Below are positions 41,871 through 51,904 of a stretch of 64,000 nucleotides of DNA, piece by piece. The notes beneath the pieces are model-generated. The model was given only the letters and a program-made list of their open reading frames with translations, did no database searches and was not told the origin of the DNA. The stretch is from positions 124,001 to 188,000 of the forward strand of contig JAIVFI010000038.1 of assembly GCA_025558095.1 (NCBI GenBank). The letters are read 5' to 3'. The position numbers and the translations under genes were made by a program. Source of the DNA: Hyaloraphidium curvatum (Eukaryota; Monoblepharomycota; Hyaloraphidiomycetes; Hyaloraphidiales; Hyaloraphidiaceae). Positions within the stretch are counted from its first letter, which is position 1; each line of letters opens with the position of its first letter.

Positions 41871-43346
41871 ATGAGCGGCGACGGCGGGCCGCCCCCCGCC
41901 TCGCACACGTGGCCGCCGTACTTCCCGCCGCCCAACGGCGCGGAGCCGCCGGTGCCGCCCCCTTGGGACTATGGCCGCCCGTACTACCCGTACCCACAAC
42001 CCGGCTCACGCTCTTGGCCGGGCTACGGCCCGCCGCAGCAGCAGCCCTACCCCGTGCCCATAAAGACGGAGCCTGGCACGGGGCCGCAGGGAGATGGGGC
42101 CAACGGTTCGCCGGTGTCAAAGACACCGGCGGTGGGGCCGGAGCTCGCCACCGTGCTGGAGCAGTTTGCGCGCAATGATCCGAGCCCGTCAGTCACGACC
42201 ATTGCTCAGATGGCTGCGGATTTGAACGAGGACGAGGAGGTGGGTTCCGATTTTGGGCATCTCCGGAGGTCGCCGCGTGCCGGGTTTTGTTTGCAACGGG
42301 ACAGACCTCTCTTCGACGCGTCCTCGGCTCGTTATGGAGCTGCTACGTGTCGTGAAAAGAGAGCTGACCCCCTTTTTCTGGTTGTCGGCGTGGACTGCGT
42401 GGCGTTAGGAGACGATTGGCGTTACCTCGGGGACTGGCCGCGGCACCGTCACTCACCCTTCCTCGCACCGCAGAAAATCTCCGAATGGTTCGCGGCTCGC
42501 CAACGTGGTCGAAAGGAAGCTTTGCCGCCGACGGACGTCCCACTTCAACCCCCCCGATCGGACTATGCGGCCGCACCCGCTTCCGCGGGTCCGCCGCCGT
42601 TGTACCAACCCCAGGCACCGCAGCCGATTGGCCCGCCATCCTCCTCGTCGTATCCCCAGCCGTATCCTCCGCGACAGCCGCCACCTCTGCAACCCATGCA
42701 GCAGCCGCCGCATGCCCTTGCTCAGCAGCCGCCTCCAACCCAGCTCGTGAACCCGCCAATGCCCCCGAGCATGCCGCCAAGCATGCCTCCACCCGCTTCC
42801 ATATCGGCACCTATTCAGCGACAGGTATACAGCTTTTCCCCTTACGCGCCTTCGGCTCCTTCGATTCCCAACCCGTCCCAGCCGCCCATGGCGCTCCAGC
42901 AACCCCTCTACCATTCTCAATCGGCCCCCCTGCCCCAAATGACGCAATCCGCCCCCCTGCCGATCCAGACGGGCCGCCCGCAATCACCGGCCCAACCGCG
43001 CGGGCAGTTCCGGAGCCCGCCGGGCCCGCAGCGGCGGTCCAAGTTCCTGCGGGCGGCGGGCGTCGTCGTGGACCTGGAAAACATCCAGTTCGTGTCGCCG
43101 CTCAACGGGGTGCTCAAGGCAATGCGGGACAGGATATGGGAGCTGGAGGGGGAGAACGCGCGGTTGCTGGCGGAGAGGGAAATACTCGGGCGCCCCGGGG
43201 GATCGCCCGGGGGCATCCTGCAACCCGTGACAAAAGAGGAGGAGCTGGACACGCCGCAGCAGCAGCCGAGAATGCTGCCGCCGAGGGCAGCGAAGCGGAA
43301 TGCTCCCGAGGATGAGGACGAAGGGGAGGAGGGCGAGGACGAGTGA
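41871..43346 (+). CDS. Homeodomain-like transcription factor with Pro/Gln-rich body
   Basis: Exons 41871-42239 and 42474-43346 join in phase to give 413 residues. A Pro/Gly/Tyr-rich N terminus of about 80 residues precedes an atypical homeodomain (about 85-140): ELATVLEQFARNDPSPSVTT (helix 1 and loop), IAQMAADLN (helix 2), then, across the 234-base intron, KISEWFAARQRGRKEA (helix 3). The W-F-x-x-R of the recognition helix is kept, with Ala in place of the usual Asn-51-type residue, which would change DNA contacts. The middle is Pro/Gln-rich, suggesting an activation domain. A conserved-looking KFLRAAGVVVDLENIQFVSP block and an acidic end follow. It is convergent with the nucleoporin gene. Confidence 0.6.
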   Translation: MSGDGGPPPASHTWPPYFPPPNGAEPPVPPPWDYGRPYYPYPQPGSRSWPGYGPPQQQPYPVPIKTEPGTGPQGDGANGSPVSKTPAVGPELATVLEQFARNDPSPSVTTIAQMAADLNEDEEVGSDFGHLRRSPRAGFCLQRDRPLFDASSARYGAATCREKRADPLFLVVGVDCVALGDDWRYLGDWPRHRHSPFLAPQKISEWFAARQRGRKEALPPTDVPLQPPRSDYAAAPASAGPPPLYQPQAPQPIGPPSSSSYPQPYPPRQPPPLQPMQQPPHALAQQPPPTQLVNPPMPPSMPPSMPPPASISAPIQRQVYSFSPYAPSAPSIPNPSQPPMALQQPLYHSQSAPLPQMTQSAPLPIQTGRPQSPAQPRGQFRSPPGPQRRSKFLRAAGVVVDLENIQFVSPLNGVLKAMRDRIWELEGENARLLAEREILGRPGGSPGGILQPVTKEEELDTPQQQPRMLPPRAAKRNAPEDEDEGEEGEDE

Positions 43347-43560
43347 CACGGCGATGTTGGAGTCGCTCTTTGCCAGCGTTCGCGCTCAGTCTTTGAGATT
43401 ACGGTGTAGCTATAGGCGCGGTGCGCGGCGGTAGACGGTCTTTCGGTGCACTTCTATACGATCGAATGCTTCCATGGCAATCAGTCGTCATCCATGTCCT
43501 GTTGCGCGCCGCCACGAGCGCCCCACGCTGTGTTGGGCGCAAGCCTGCAATGCGACGGCG

Positions 43561-46500
43561 TCAATCACGGAACTGGTGGCACTCGGGCGCACAAGAACCG
43601 TACCTCGGGGCCGGGGCCGAGGAAGAACCAAAGATGCTCGCCGCACTGTCGTCGCGAGGGACGGCGCCGAAACCTGCTGTGGATCCCGACGCCGTCGCGC
43701 CGAAGCCTCCGAAGCCGCCGCCGGTCCCCGCTGTGGAACCGAAGGTGGAAGTTGCCTGGCTGCCGAAGGCGCCGAAGCCCGTCGACGGTTTCCTGAGCAA
43801 GACCACGGTAAATCACCGCGATCCGGGATGTGGGGGGAATTCACTTACGCCGGGCTCGCACCAAATGCGGAAGCGCCTCCAAGCTGTGATGTCGCGCCGA
43901 AGCCTGCGCCGCCCAGCTGTGAAGTCGCGCCAAAACCGGATCCCGATCCCAGCTGCGATGGTGTGCCGAAGCCAGACTGGCCAAAGGCCGATTGCCCGAA
44001 AGCTGTCGGGCGGCCAAAGGATGACTGGCCGAAAGCGGACGTCTGGGCGGGTCTCGCCGCGGCCAAGGGCGAAGTCTGGCCGAAGGCCGAGGTGCTGCCA
44101 AAGGTCGATTGCGGCTGCGACGGGGTTCCGAATGCTGACGCCTGGCCGAATCCAGTGCTTTGCCCAAAGGCAGGTTTGCCTCCAAACGCCGACGGGGAGC
44201 TGGTCGCGCCGAACGCAGAAGGCGTGCCTCCGCTGCCGAAGGCCGACGGCGTCGCCGCACCGCCGAATGCTGAGGAAGTGCTGGTGGATCCAAAAGCGGA
44301 AGACTGCGCTGCTGCGCCGAATCCTGTCGTTCCGAAGCCAGTCGGCGTGCTGCCGCTCTGGCTTGTCGTGCCGAACCCACCAAGAGCCCCTGCCGAAAAG
44401 AGACCTCCGCCCGTCTGGGGTTTGGCCGCGCTCGCTTGGGCTGCGGGGGGTGGATGGCTTAGGTCGAGGTGCGAGGAGCGATCGAACGAAGGAAGCAAAC
44501 CTGGAGGTGTGGCAAACGACCCAAACATTGCGGAAACACCGCCCTGCTTGCTCGGCGTGCTTGAGCTGCCGCCCAGTCCGCCAAGCATCGACCCGAATCC
44601 GCTGAGGCCAGACACGGTCTGACCTGAGGAAGTGGTCGCTGGCGGCGGCGCCTCCTCCGCAGCTTCGTCCATCATTTCCTCCTCGGCCTGCTCCGGTTGC
44701 TGCAACGCAGCTGCTGGTTCCTGAATAGCAGGATTCTGCACTGCCGGTGTCGAAGGCACTGGAGCAGGTTGCGCGGTTGACGGCGGTGGGGGAGCAGGTG
44801 CGGGTTCCTGCGGTTCTGGGCCCTTTTCTTTCGAAGGTGGCTCCTTGGCGGCCTCCGGTTCTGGTTTCGCTGCAGGCTTCTCAGTATCCGAGGGCGCCTG
44901 TTGCACCGAAGCTTCTTCGGACTTCTTATCCTCGGACGATGCAGCTGGAGCGGGTTCATTGGAGTCGGCTGGTGCAGTTTTGGTTTCCGCTGGTGCAGGT
45001 GCCGGAGCTGGAGAGACGCCGAAAGTGAAACCGCCAGGTGGTTTGGCGGCCGACGAAGGAGTAGCCGACGCGGCTGCCGCCGCAGCTCCGAAACTGAAGG
45101 AAGGCTTCGAAGGCGTGGAAGAGGTCGAAGTGCCAAAGGTGAATCCGCCGGTTGAAGGTGCAACCGCGGTCTTCGCCGGCGCAGCGCCGGGTTTTGGAGT
45201 CTCGCATGAAGCACATTTTGCGTCCGCGTCCTTGTTGGAGACCATGCACGTGGGGCACTTCCAGGTGTCCTTTTCGGCCGTGGGCGCCTTCATGCCCGCT
45301 GCAGCCCAGTTGAAACCACCAGAAGATGCCGGAGGGCCTGCGGCAGACGCGGCTGCCTTGCCGGGTTTCGGCGCTTCGCAGGAAACGCATTTTTCGTCCG
45401 CATCCTTGTTCATGACCATGCACGTTGGGCACTTCCATTGCTCGGCACTTTCTCCCGGCGGCTTGACACCGGCGGCTGCCCAGTTGAAACCACCCGACAA
45501 CGCGGCGGCCGGCTTGGCGGCGGCCTCGGCTTCGCCAGGCTTGACTGCAGAACTGTCCGTTCCCGCCTTCGCGGCGGCGGGCCCCGGCCGCGGTGCTTCA
45601 CAAGCTGCGCACTTCGTGGCATCGGCCGCGTTCCGAACCATGCACGTGGTGCACTCCCATCCACCAGCCGGTGCGATCGGCTTCGCAATTCCAGCAGCTG
45701 CCCAATTGAAGCCTTGGGAAGGAGTGGACGCCGCAGCAGCCGCGTCCTTGGACTCCTTCCGTCCTGCGGCAGCGTCATCCTTGGGGGCCTCGGGTTTCGC
45801 CTCCTCCACTTTCGAGGGCTGCTGCGACTCCGGCGTCTTGGCTGGGACGGCACCAGCAAACGTGAATCCGCCAGGTTTCGCGGCCGCCGCCGCACCGCCG
45901 AAAGTGAAGCCTCCAACAGGCTTGGGCTCGGCGGCCGGCGTTGTCGAGCCCGCACCTTCCTCCTTCTGTGCTTTTGCGGCCGCGCCGAAACTGAACCCAC
46001 TGACCTGTGTCGCCGATCCAGCCGGTTTGCCCGCATCGTCAGCTTTGGAAGCAGTTTGCGAACCGCCAAAAACGAAACCAGAGGGAGCTTTCGACGGCGT
46101 CGCCTCTTTGCCCTTGTCCGTCGCACCAGCCGCGGTCGAGGTTGCAGCTGCGGCTGCGCCGAAAGAGAATCCGCCGGCAGGCTTAGGCGGGGGAGCGGAA
46201 GCGGTCGCTGCAGGCTTCTCCTCTTCCTGAGGTTTGGAGCTGACCTGCGCCGCCGCACCGAAAGAGAATCCGGAAGCGGGCTTGGAGAAGGTTGGCAACG
46301 CGGGCGCCGATGAAGTTGGCGTCGCGGGCCCAAAGGGCTTCGCACTCCCTGCCGCCGCTGCGAATCCAAATCCTGCAGCAGGCTTGGCGAAGGAGAATGC
46401 CGGCACGGCCTTCTTCGGATCCTCGGCCGGGGGCTCAGTCGGGGACTCGTCCTCGAGCCCCGCGCCCTCCCCGAAATCGCCTTCTTGGTACTCGTCCTCC

Positions 46501-49500
46501 TCCCCTTCTCCTTCATCCTCTTCCTCCAACTCCCCTTCCTCGAACTCTTCTTCCGGATTGTCTCCACCATCTCCCTCTTCGACCCATTCCTCCTCGTCGA
46601 CATCCGATTCATCTTCCGATTCGGTTGCGCTGGCGTCCTGCACCGCGATCGCCGCCGGAGCGGGAGCTTTTTCGACCTGCTGCCACCCGGCCTCCTCGGG
46701 CTCCTCGTTCTCGGGTTCGCGCTTCGCGTGCACGCCCGAGCCCTCGGCAGGGAAGTGATCATCGTGCCTCCTCCCAGGCGACGGGTGCTCCGCGCGGTGG
46801 CCCCTCCGGCGCGGCAAACGCGCGACACCGCCGCCCCGGTGGCCTCCGTCGTCCTCCTCGTCGTGGTCTTCGACGGACGACGGCTCGTAGACAACCTGCG
46901 GGATCTGCGTCATGGTTTGGAATCGCGGCGGCGAGATTTGGGCAGGCAGCGGAGCCGGTTTCGGCACGGGGAGCGCAGCCAGCCCAGGGAAAGAAGGTGG
47001 TGCAACGGGGGCCTGTGCCCGCGATTTTTCCAAGAAAACGTCCGGCGACGCAGCTTTCGGAGGTGTCGAGTCCAGACTGGGAGGCTGCTGTAAAGCAAAC
47101 GGCGGTGTGGGCGGCGATGGCGCGGCTGGAAGCGCGGCTGGAACCGTGGGCAACGGAGCCGGCACCTCGGGTGGGGGAGGTTTCGGCCGGCGCTCCCGGA
47201 ACCGCTCCCGCGCCGCGATCACGATCCCGCTCCCGCCGTCCGTGAGCCTCAGCGACGGGCTTTCCTCCGGGTTCTGCAGCTTCACCTCGCCGCGCTCGGC
47301 GAGGGACGCCTGCATGGTCCGCGCGAGCTGGCGCTGGTCCTCCCAGGCGTCGAGCACGTCCTGCACGTCGGGCGCGATCGCTTCCTCCTGCTCGCTCTCG
47401 AGGTTCAGGCCCTCGAGCTCGTCGATGAGGCCGAAGACGCCGGTCCCGAGCGACTTGCGCGGGTCGAAGCTGCGCCCCGGAGCACCGTGCTGCCGGAGCT
47501 GCCGCCGGATGTCGTCGAGGTCGCGGGCGAGATCGGCAATCTGCTTGGTCTTTGCCCGGGCCGTCCTCGTGATGTGGGAAATCGACGTCAGGATGGCTTC
47601 CGTGTCCGTCATTCTGATGGACGATGAGCGTGAGATCGGTGGAGGGTGTAGCGGGCAACGTACCGCGACGGTCGGTCCTTGCCGGACGCGATCCGCTCCA
47701 GGTTGGCCCGCATGAACTCGAGATGCTTGCTGATGTCGCGGATCTGCGTCTCGATCATCTGCACACCAAGATCAGGCACGCGCCGCGCAGCAGCAAGGAT
47801 GGCCACGAACCGCCTTCTTGCTCCGCACGTCGGCCCTCATCTCCTCCGCCTCGGGCCCCAGCCCCTTCATCTGCATCCTCCTCGCCGCCTTGTCGTCCTT
47901 GCCCGCCTTGAGCAGCACCCTCGCGTACTCGGCCTTCTGCTGGATGTCGGGCAGCTTGGCCGTGAGCTCGGCGCGCAGCTCGGCGCGGGCGAGGTTGCCG
48001 TCCTCGACCTCGCGGAGCTCCTGCGAGATCTCTTCGACGGTGCGGTCGAGGTCCGTCGGGGGCCGCGACTCCGAAGCGGCGGCGGAGACCTCGTCCGCAA
48101 ACGCTGCCAGCTCGGCGATCTCGGCGCGGAAGTCGGCGACGATGGCGCGGTACGAGCGGACGATATTGTTGGCCGGCTCGGGCTCGGGTTCCGCAGGTGC
48201 CGGTGCGGGTTTGTCCGCGGGCCTCTTGGCTGCCGCAGCGGGTGCCGGGCCTGCCGGGGCTTTGCTGGGAGGCTGGGTGGAGAGCACTTGGCTGCTGGCT
48301 GCTGGAGCGACGCCCTTGGACGACGTCCCACCCGCATCAACCGCCGCCTTGGCTGCGGTTGCGGAAAGATCGAGCGGCTTCCCGATCGAGACCGCACTCG
48401 CCGACGACGCAGGCTTGCCAAAGGTGGGTATAGGAAGCGGGGCACCGGCAGCCGGCGTCGCGGCCTTCTCCGGCGCCTTCTGTCCAATCTTGTCCGCCGC
48501 AGCCGTGGGAGTCTTGCCGAAGCCAAAGGCTGGTTGCGCAGGGGTTGTCGTCGCTCCGGCCGACGCGGCCGGCGCTGCAGCCCCAAAGGAGAACGAAGGT
48601 TGCGCGGGCTTCGCAGCCGCGGATCCGCCAGAAGCGCCGAACAGGGGCTTCGCATCGCCCGGGCCCGAGGAAGCCGGTGCCGCGCCAAAGAGTCCGCCGG
48701 GCTTGGGCGCCTCCTTCGCAGGCTGTCCAAACAGCGGCTTAACCCCGTCCGCGGCGGGCGCCAAGCCAAAGAGTGGCTTGGACACGTCCGAAGAGGGTGC
48801 GCCAAAGAGTGGCGCTGCCGGCTTCGCCGCGTTTCCGCCGGACGGAGTGCCGAAGAGGCCGCCGGGCTTGGGCACCGGCGCCGCGGGCGTGCCGAAAACC
48901 CCGCCCGGCTTGCCCGCGTCCGCCGCCGGCGTTCCGAAAAGGCCGCCCGGCTTCGTGCCGTCCTTTGCCGCGCCGCCAAACGAGAACGACGGCGCCCCGT
49001 CCGTCTTGGCGGCCGGAGGCGCGACGGCCCCGAAAGAGAGGCCCGGCTGGGCCGCCTCCCCCGCCTTGCCCGCCGCGGGCTTGGGCACCTCCGCCCCCTT
49101 CTTCACCCCCGCATGCACCTGCCCGGCATCCACCACCTCCCACTCGAGCAGCTGCCCCGCGTCGTTCAGGATCGCGAGCACCGGCACCGGCGGCCCGGAC
49201 GGCTTGTCCTCCCCCGGCGCGGGGGGCAGCGGTTCCTCCGAGGTCATGTCCACCGCGATGCCCAGCGCCCCCGTGTCGCGCTCTTCGCCGTCCGGGGGTG
49301 CGAAGCGCGGGAGGACGGCGCTGGCCGCCTCGTCGGGCTTCCAGATCTGCCAGTCGGGGCCGTCCCGGCCCAGGACGACCACGTCGAAGCTGGTGGTCGA
49401 GGCGAGGACGAGGAGGCAGGGGTGCGAGCCGTAGTCTTTGATCGCAGCGGCGTGGTAGCGGGTGCGGAAGGGGGAGTCGTTGGGGAAGAAGGGGTTGGGG

Positions 49501-50517
49501 ATGGGGTGGAAGGTGCGCGAGTGCGCGCCGGTGCCGACGAGGTAGAGCTCGTCCTGGGTATCGTCCGAGTCGAGGAGGTACGAGACGAAGAAGGTGTCGG
49601 CGTCGACCGTGTAGATCTGCGACACGGCTGGCAACCACGCGCGTTAGCGCCGCTCCCGGTCCATGGGCTCCTCCCAGAAGCTCACCTCCGGCGTTTTCCG
49701 GCGGCGAAACCAGCGTTGTGTGCTTCAGATCCTCGGACATCCGCAGAATATCGCCCGTGGAAAGGCCGACGACCAGACCGTCGCCCGACGCGGACCATGC
49801 CAGCGCGGTGAAGGTCGCCCCGCCTTCGGGCGGCGGCACCGGCGTTGCCGTGCCGTCCGCGGAGCATCGGAAAAGCTTGCCGTCCGAGAAAAGCACGGCG
49901 GCCTTTGCGGGATCGACCGGGCTCGGGGCGAGGTCGCGCACGACGGCCGAGGGGCTCGACGCGACCTGCGTCGGATCCGCGCCGGCGGGCTGCGAATGAA
50001 AAGCGGGACGTGCGTCAGAGGGTCAATGAGACTCGGAGGGCGGCAGGAGAGGGCCACCCACCTCGTGCACGAGCCGCGGGACGCTGTAGGCCCGCACGGT
50101 CGCGCCGCCCGACTTTGAGGCGGCGGCGCACCACAGCGTCAGCTCGTCCGCGGACAGCGCGAGGTGCGTGACTGTGCCCGTGCGGACCGCGACTTTTGCT
50201 GCGTCCGGCGTGCCGAGGTCCACGGTCCCCAGCTTGCCCGCCCCGCGCAGCCTCCCGCGCACGGCGGCGGTGGGCAGCCGCACGAAGCCTGGCGCGTCCG
50301 CGGCGTCCGCGGGGGCGGCCGCGCGTCCCGCGAGAGCCGCACCGCCGTCCGCCGCGGCAAAGAGCAGCCCGAAGCGGCGCGCGATGGCCAGCCGCGACGC
50401 GGGCGACAGCGCGCCGCTCAGCGCGTCGCGGGGCGGCGGCGGCGACACCGCGCCCGCCGCGCCGCCCAGCTGCGGCAGCCGCAGGAAGTCCGCGGAGATC
50501 TCCGCCACGTCCGCCAT
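43561..50517 (-). CDS. NUP214: Nup214/Nup159-like nucleoporin with FG repeats, coiled coil and three RanBP2-type zinc fingers
   Basis: Six exons (50517-50062, 49989-49686, 49627-47811, 47758-47664, 47613-43849, 43792-43561) have matching phases throughout and encode 2,222 residues. Residues 1 to about 420 form a beta-propeller: TVTHLALSADELTLWCAA, FTALAWSASGDGLVVGLS and TFFVSYLLDSDDTQDELYLV are typical Nup214 blades. Then come GLFG/PLFG and FSFG repeats, a coiled coil spanning several exons (ADFRAEIAELAAFADEVSAA onward, resumed in EAILTSISHITRTARAKTKQ), acidic patches, more FSFG/FTFG repeats, three zinc fingers, and a final SAFG-rich region. Nup159/Nup214 docks Dbp5/DDX19 on the cytoplasmic side for mRNA export. 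Zinc fingers are usual in Nup153 and RanBP2, not in this class. It diverges from a small gene 100 bases away. Confidence 0.9.
45186..45668 (-). other. Three RanBP2-type zinc fingers within the nucleoporin
   Basis: Three modules of W-x-C-x2-C-x10-C-x2-C occur in the order WECTTC...CAAC (45668-45585), WKCPTC...CVSC (45448-45359) and WKCPTC...CASC (45272-45186). Each is followed by E-(A/T)-P-(K/R)-PG and spaced by an FG-free linker GFNWAAAG. In Nup153 such fingers bind RanGDP or RanGTP. Near-identity between fingers two and three suggests recent duplication. Confidence 0.9.
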
Positions 50518-50617
50518 GGCGGCGACGCGCGACGCCCTCTGACTGACCACCGACGGGCAACGGTGACTGATCACTCGCACCCGACTCGCACCTGCAGGCA
50601 ACCACCCCCGCCACACG

Positions 50618-51039
50618 ATGCTGGCGGCTCTCCGCCGGGCAATCCTCCCGGCGCTGCGGTCAACCGCGCTGCGAACGCCCGCGCCCGCCGCCCCCGCGAT
50701 GGCGCGCCGCGGCCTCGCGCTGCTGCCCCGCCCCGCCGCGCCGCGCCGCCCCGCCCTCCTCCCGGACTCGCTGCCGCGCCTCGCCTTCCCGGTCGGCCAG
50801 CGCCGCTCCATCTACCAGCTGCCGCGGCGGAGGCGGAAAACGCAGATCCAGAAGGTCGCTTTCAAGGCGCGTACCCCCCATCGTTGCGCCCCTCCCCACG
50901 GTGCTGACCCGCGATGCAGGCAAAGCGGCGACGGCTAAAGGCAAACAAGCCGAACCAGACCCCGCTGAAGGGTGCGTGGACGGGCCGCGCTCGCTCATCC
51001 GACTCTGGCTGACCTCGCCCGGCAGTGTACTACGGATGA
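50618..51039 (+). CDS. Small basic protein with mitochondrial-type presequence
   Basis: Exons 50618-50854, 50920-50971 and 51026-51039 join in phase to give 100 residues. The N terminus (MLAALRRAILPALRSTALRT) is Arg/Ala/Leu-rich with no acidic residues, a typical mitochondrial targeting signal. The mature part ends in a very basic RRRRKTQIQK-AKRRRLKANKPNQT-PLKVYYG segment. A short, Arg/Lys-rich mature protein of this kind is most often a mitochondrial ribosomal protein, but I cannot name the family. The first intron uses a GTCGCT donor; another frame choice ends differently, so the C terminus is provisional. It is convergent with CCDC97, 44 bases apart. Confidence 0.4.
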
Positions 51040-51083
51040 GGCAGACGCGCTCCAGAAGCCGTTGCCGGTCGGACGATACACGA

Positions 51084-51887
51084 TCAGTAATCGTACTCCT
51101 CCTCGTCGCCCCCGGCGGCCCCACGGGACCGCGCCAGCTCGAGCCGCGCCCGCTTGACCGCCCGGTCGCCGCCGGCCGGCCCGTCCCTCCCCCCCTCCGC
51201 CTCATCGCCCGACCCCGCGCCCTCGGATTCATCGGCATCAAAGTACGCGTCCTGGATGTCCTGCTCGACGATCCGCGGGTCGTCGTTGGCCGGATCCAGG
51301 TCCACCGCGCCGTAGTCAAAGTGCGGGTCCTTGCCCGCGAGCCAGCGGAGCTCCGTCTGCCGGGTGAACTCGCTGACCTCCTCCGGCGTGCCCTCGTCGT
51401 CGCCTTCGTCTTCTTCCCCGTCGTCCTCGTCCTCGGGCGCATCGTCCGCGCCGGAATCGCTGTCACTCTCGAACTCCTCCTCCGTCTCCCTCGCCGCCGC
51501 CTTTGCACGCGCCACCTCGCGCTGGTAGTCCGCCCGGTCGATCCCGGCGTAGATCGAGTCCACGATCGACTGGTTGGCCGCTTGCTTCTCGTGCTCCCGG
51601 GCCTCGGCGCGCTGCCGCTTGCCCTCGGCGAGCTTCTCCAGGAACTCGGTCTCGTAATACGCCGGTTCCCGGTGTCTGATCTCTTCTAGACTGAAGTAGT
51701 CCTTGCTCCGCAGCACGTTGGTGAGGTAGAACAGCCGACGGCTCCGGACACGCTTCGCCGAGACCGGGGACGGGTCGGACGGTTCCGCGGGCCCGTTCGC
51801 GTCGGGCGGAGCCGCGGACGATGCGGAGGGCACGCTCCGGCTCCCGTCTGCCGATTCATCGGGCCCATTCGCCGCGGTGGTGGGCAT
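51084..51887 (-). CDS. CCDC97: CCDC97-family protein (spliceosome SF3B-associated)
   Basis: A single exon encodes 267 residues. The core RLFYLTNVLRSKDYFSLEEI followed by RHREPAYYETE is the hallmark of the CCDC97/DUF2052 family, as is the later HFDYGAVDLDPANDD. Between them is a Glu/Asp-rich stretch with a coiled coil (KLAEGKRQRAEAREHEKQAA). The C terminus is acidic and ends EEEYDY. Human CCDC97 associates with the SF3B complex of the U2 snRNP. The ATG at 51887 lies only 17 bases beyond the stop codon of the upstream Dbp10 gene on the same strand, and the open frame continues back without a stop, so start choice rests on the first ATG after the Dbp10 end. Confidence 0.82.
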   Translation of the reverse strand: MPTTAANGPDESADGSRSVPSASSAAPPDANGPAEPSDPSPVSAKRVRSRRLFYLTNVLRSKDYFSLEEIRHREPAYYETEFLEKLAEGKRQRAEAREHEKQAANQSIVDSIYAGIDRADYQREVARAKAAARETEEEFESDSDSGADDAPEDEDDGEEDEGDDEGTPEEVSEFTRQTELRWLAGKDPHFDYGAVDLDPANDDPRIVEQDIQDAYFDADESEGAGSGDEAEGGRDGPAGGDRAVKRARLELARSRGAAGGDEEEYDY

Positions 51888-51904
51888 CGTGTTGAAGTGT
51901 GATG

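Noticed and set aside
47613-47664. Treating the zinc-finger/FG part starting at MTDTEAILTS as a separate nucleoporin gene
   Set aside because: The sequence before that ATG is a good acceptor (CATCAG), and the upstream exon ending CCGTCGCG joins in phase, continuing the coiled coil. Transcript data could still overturn this.
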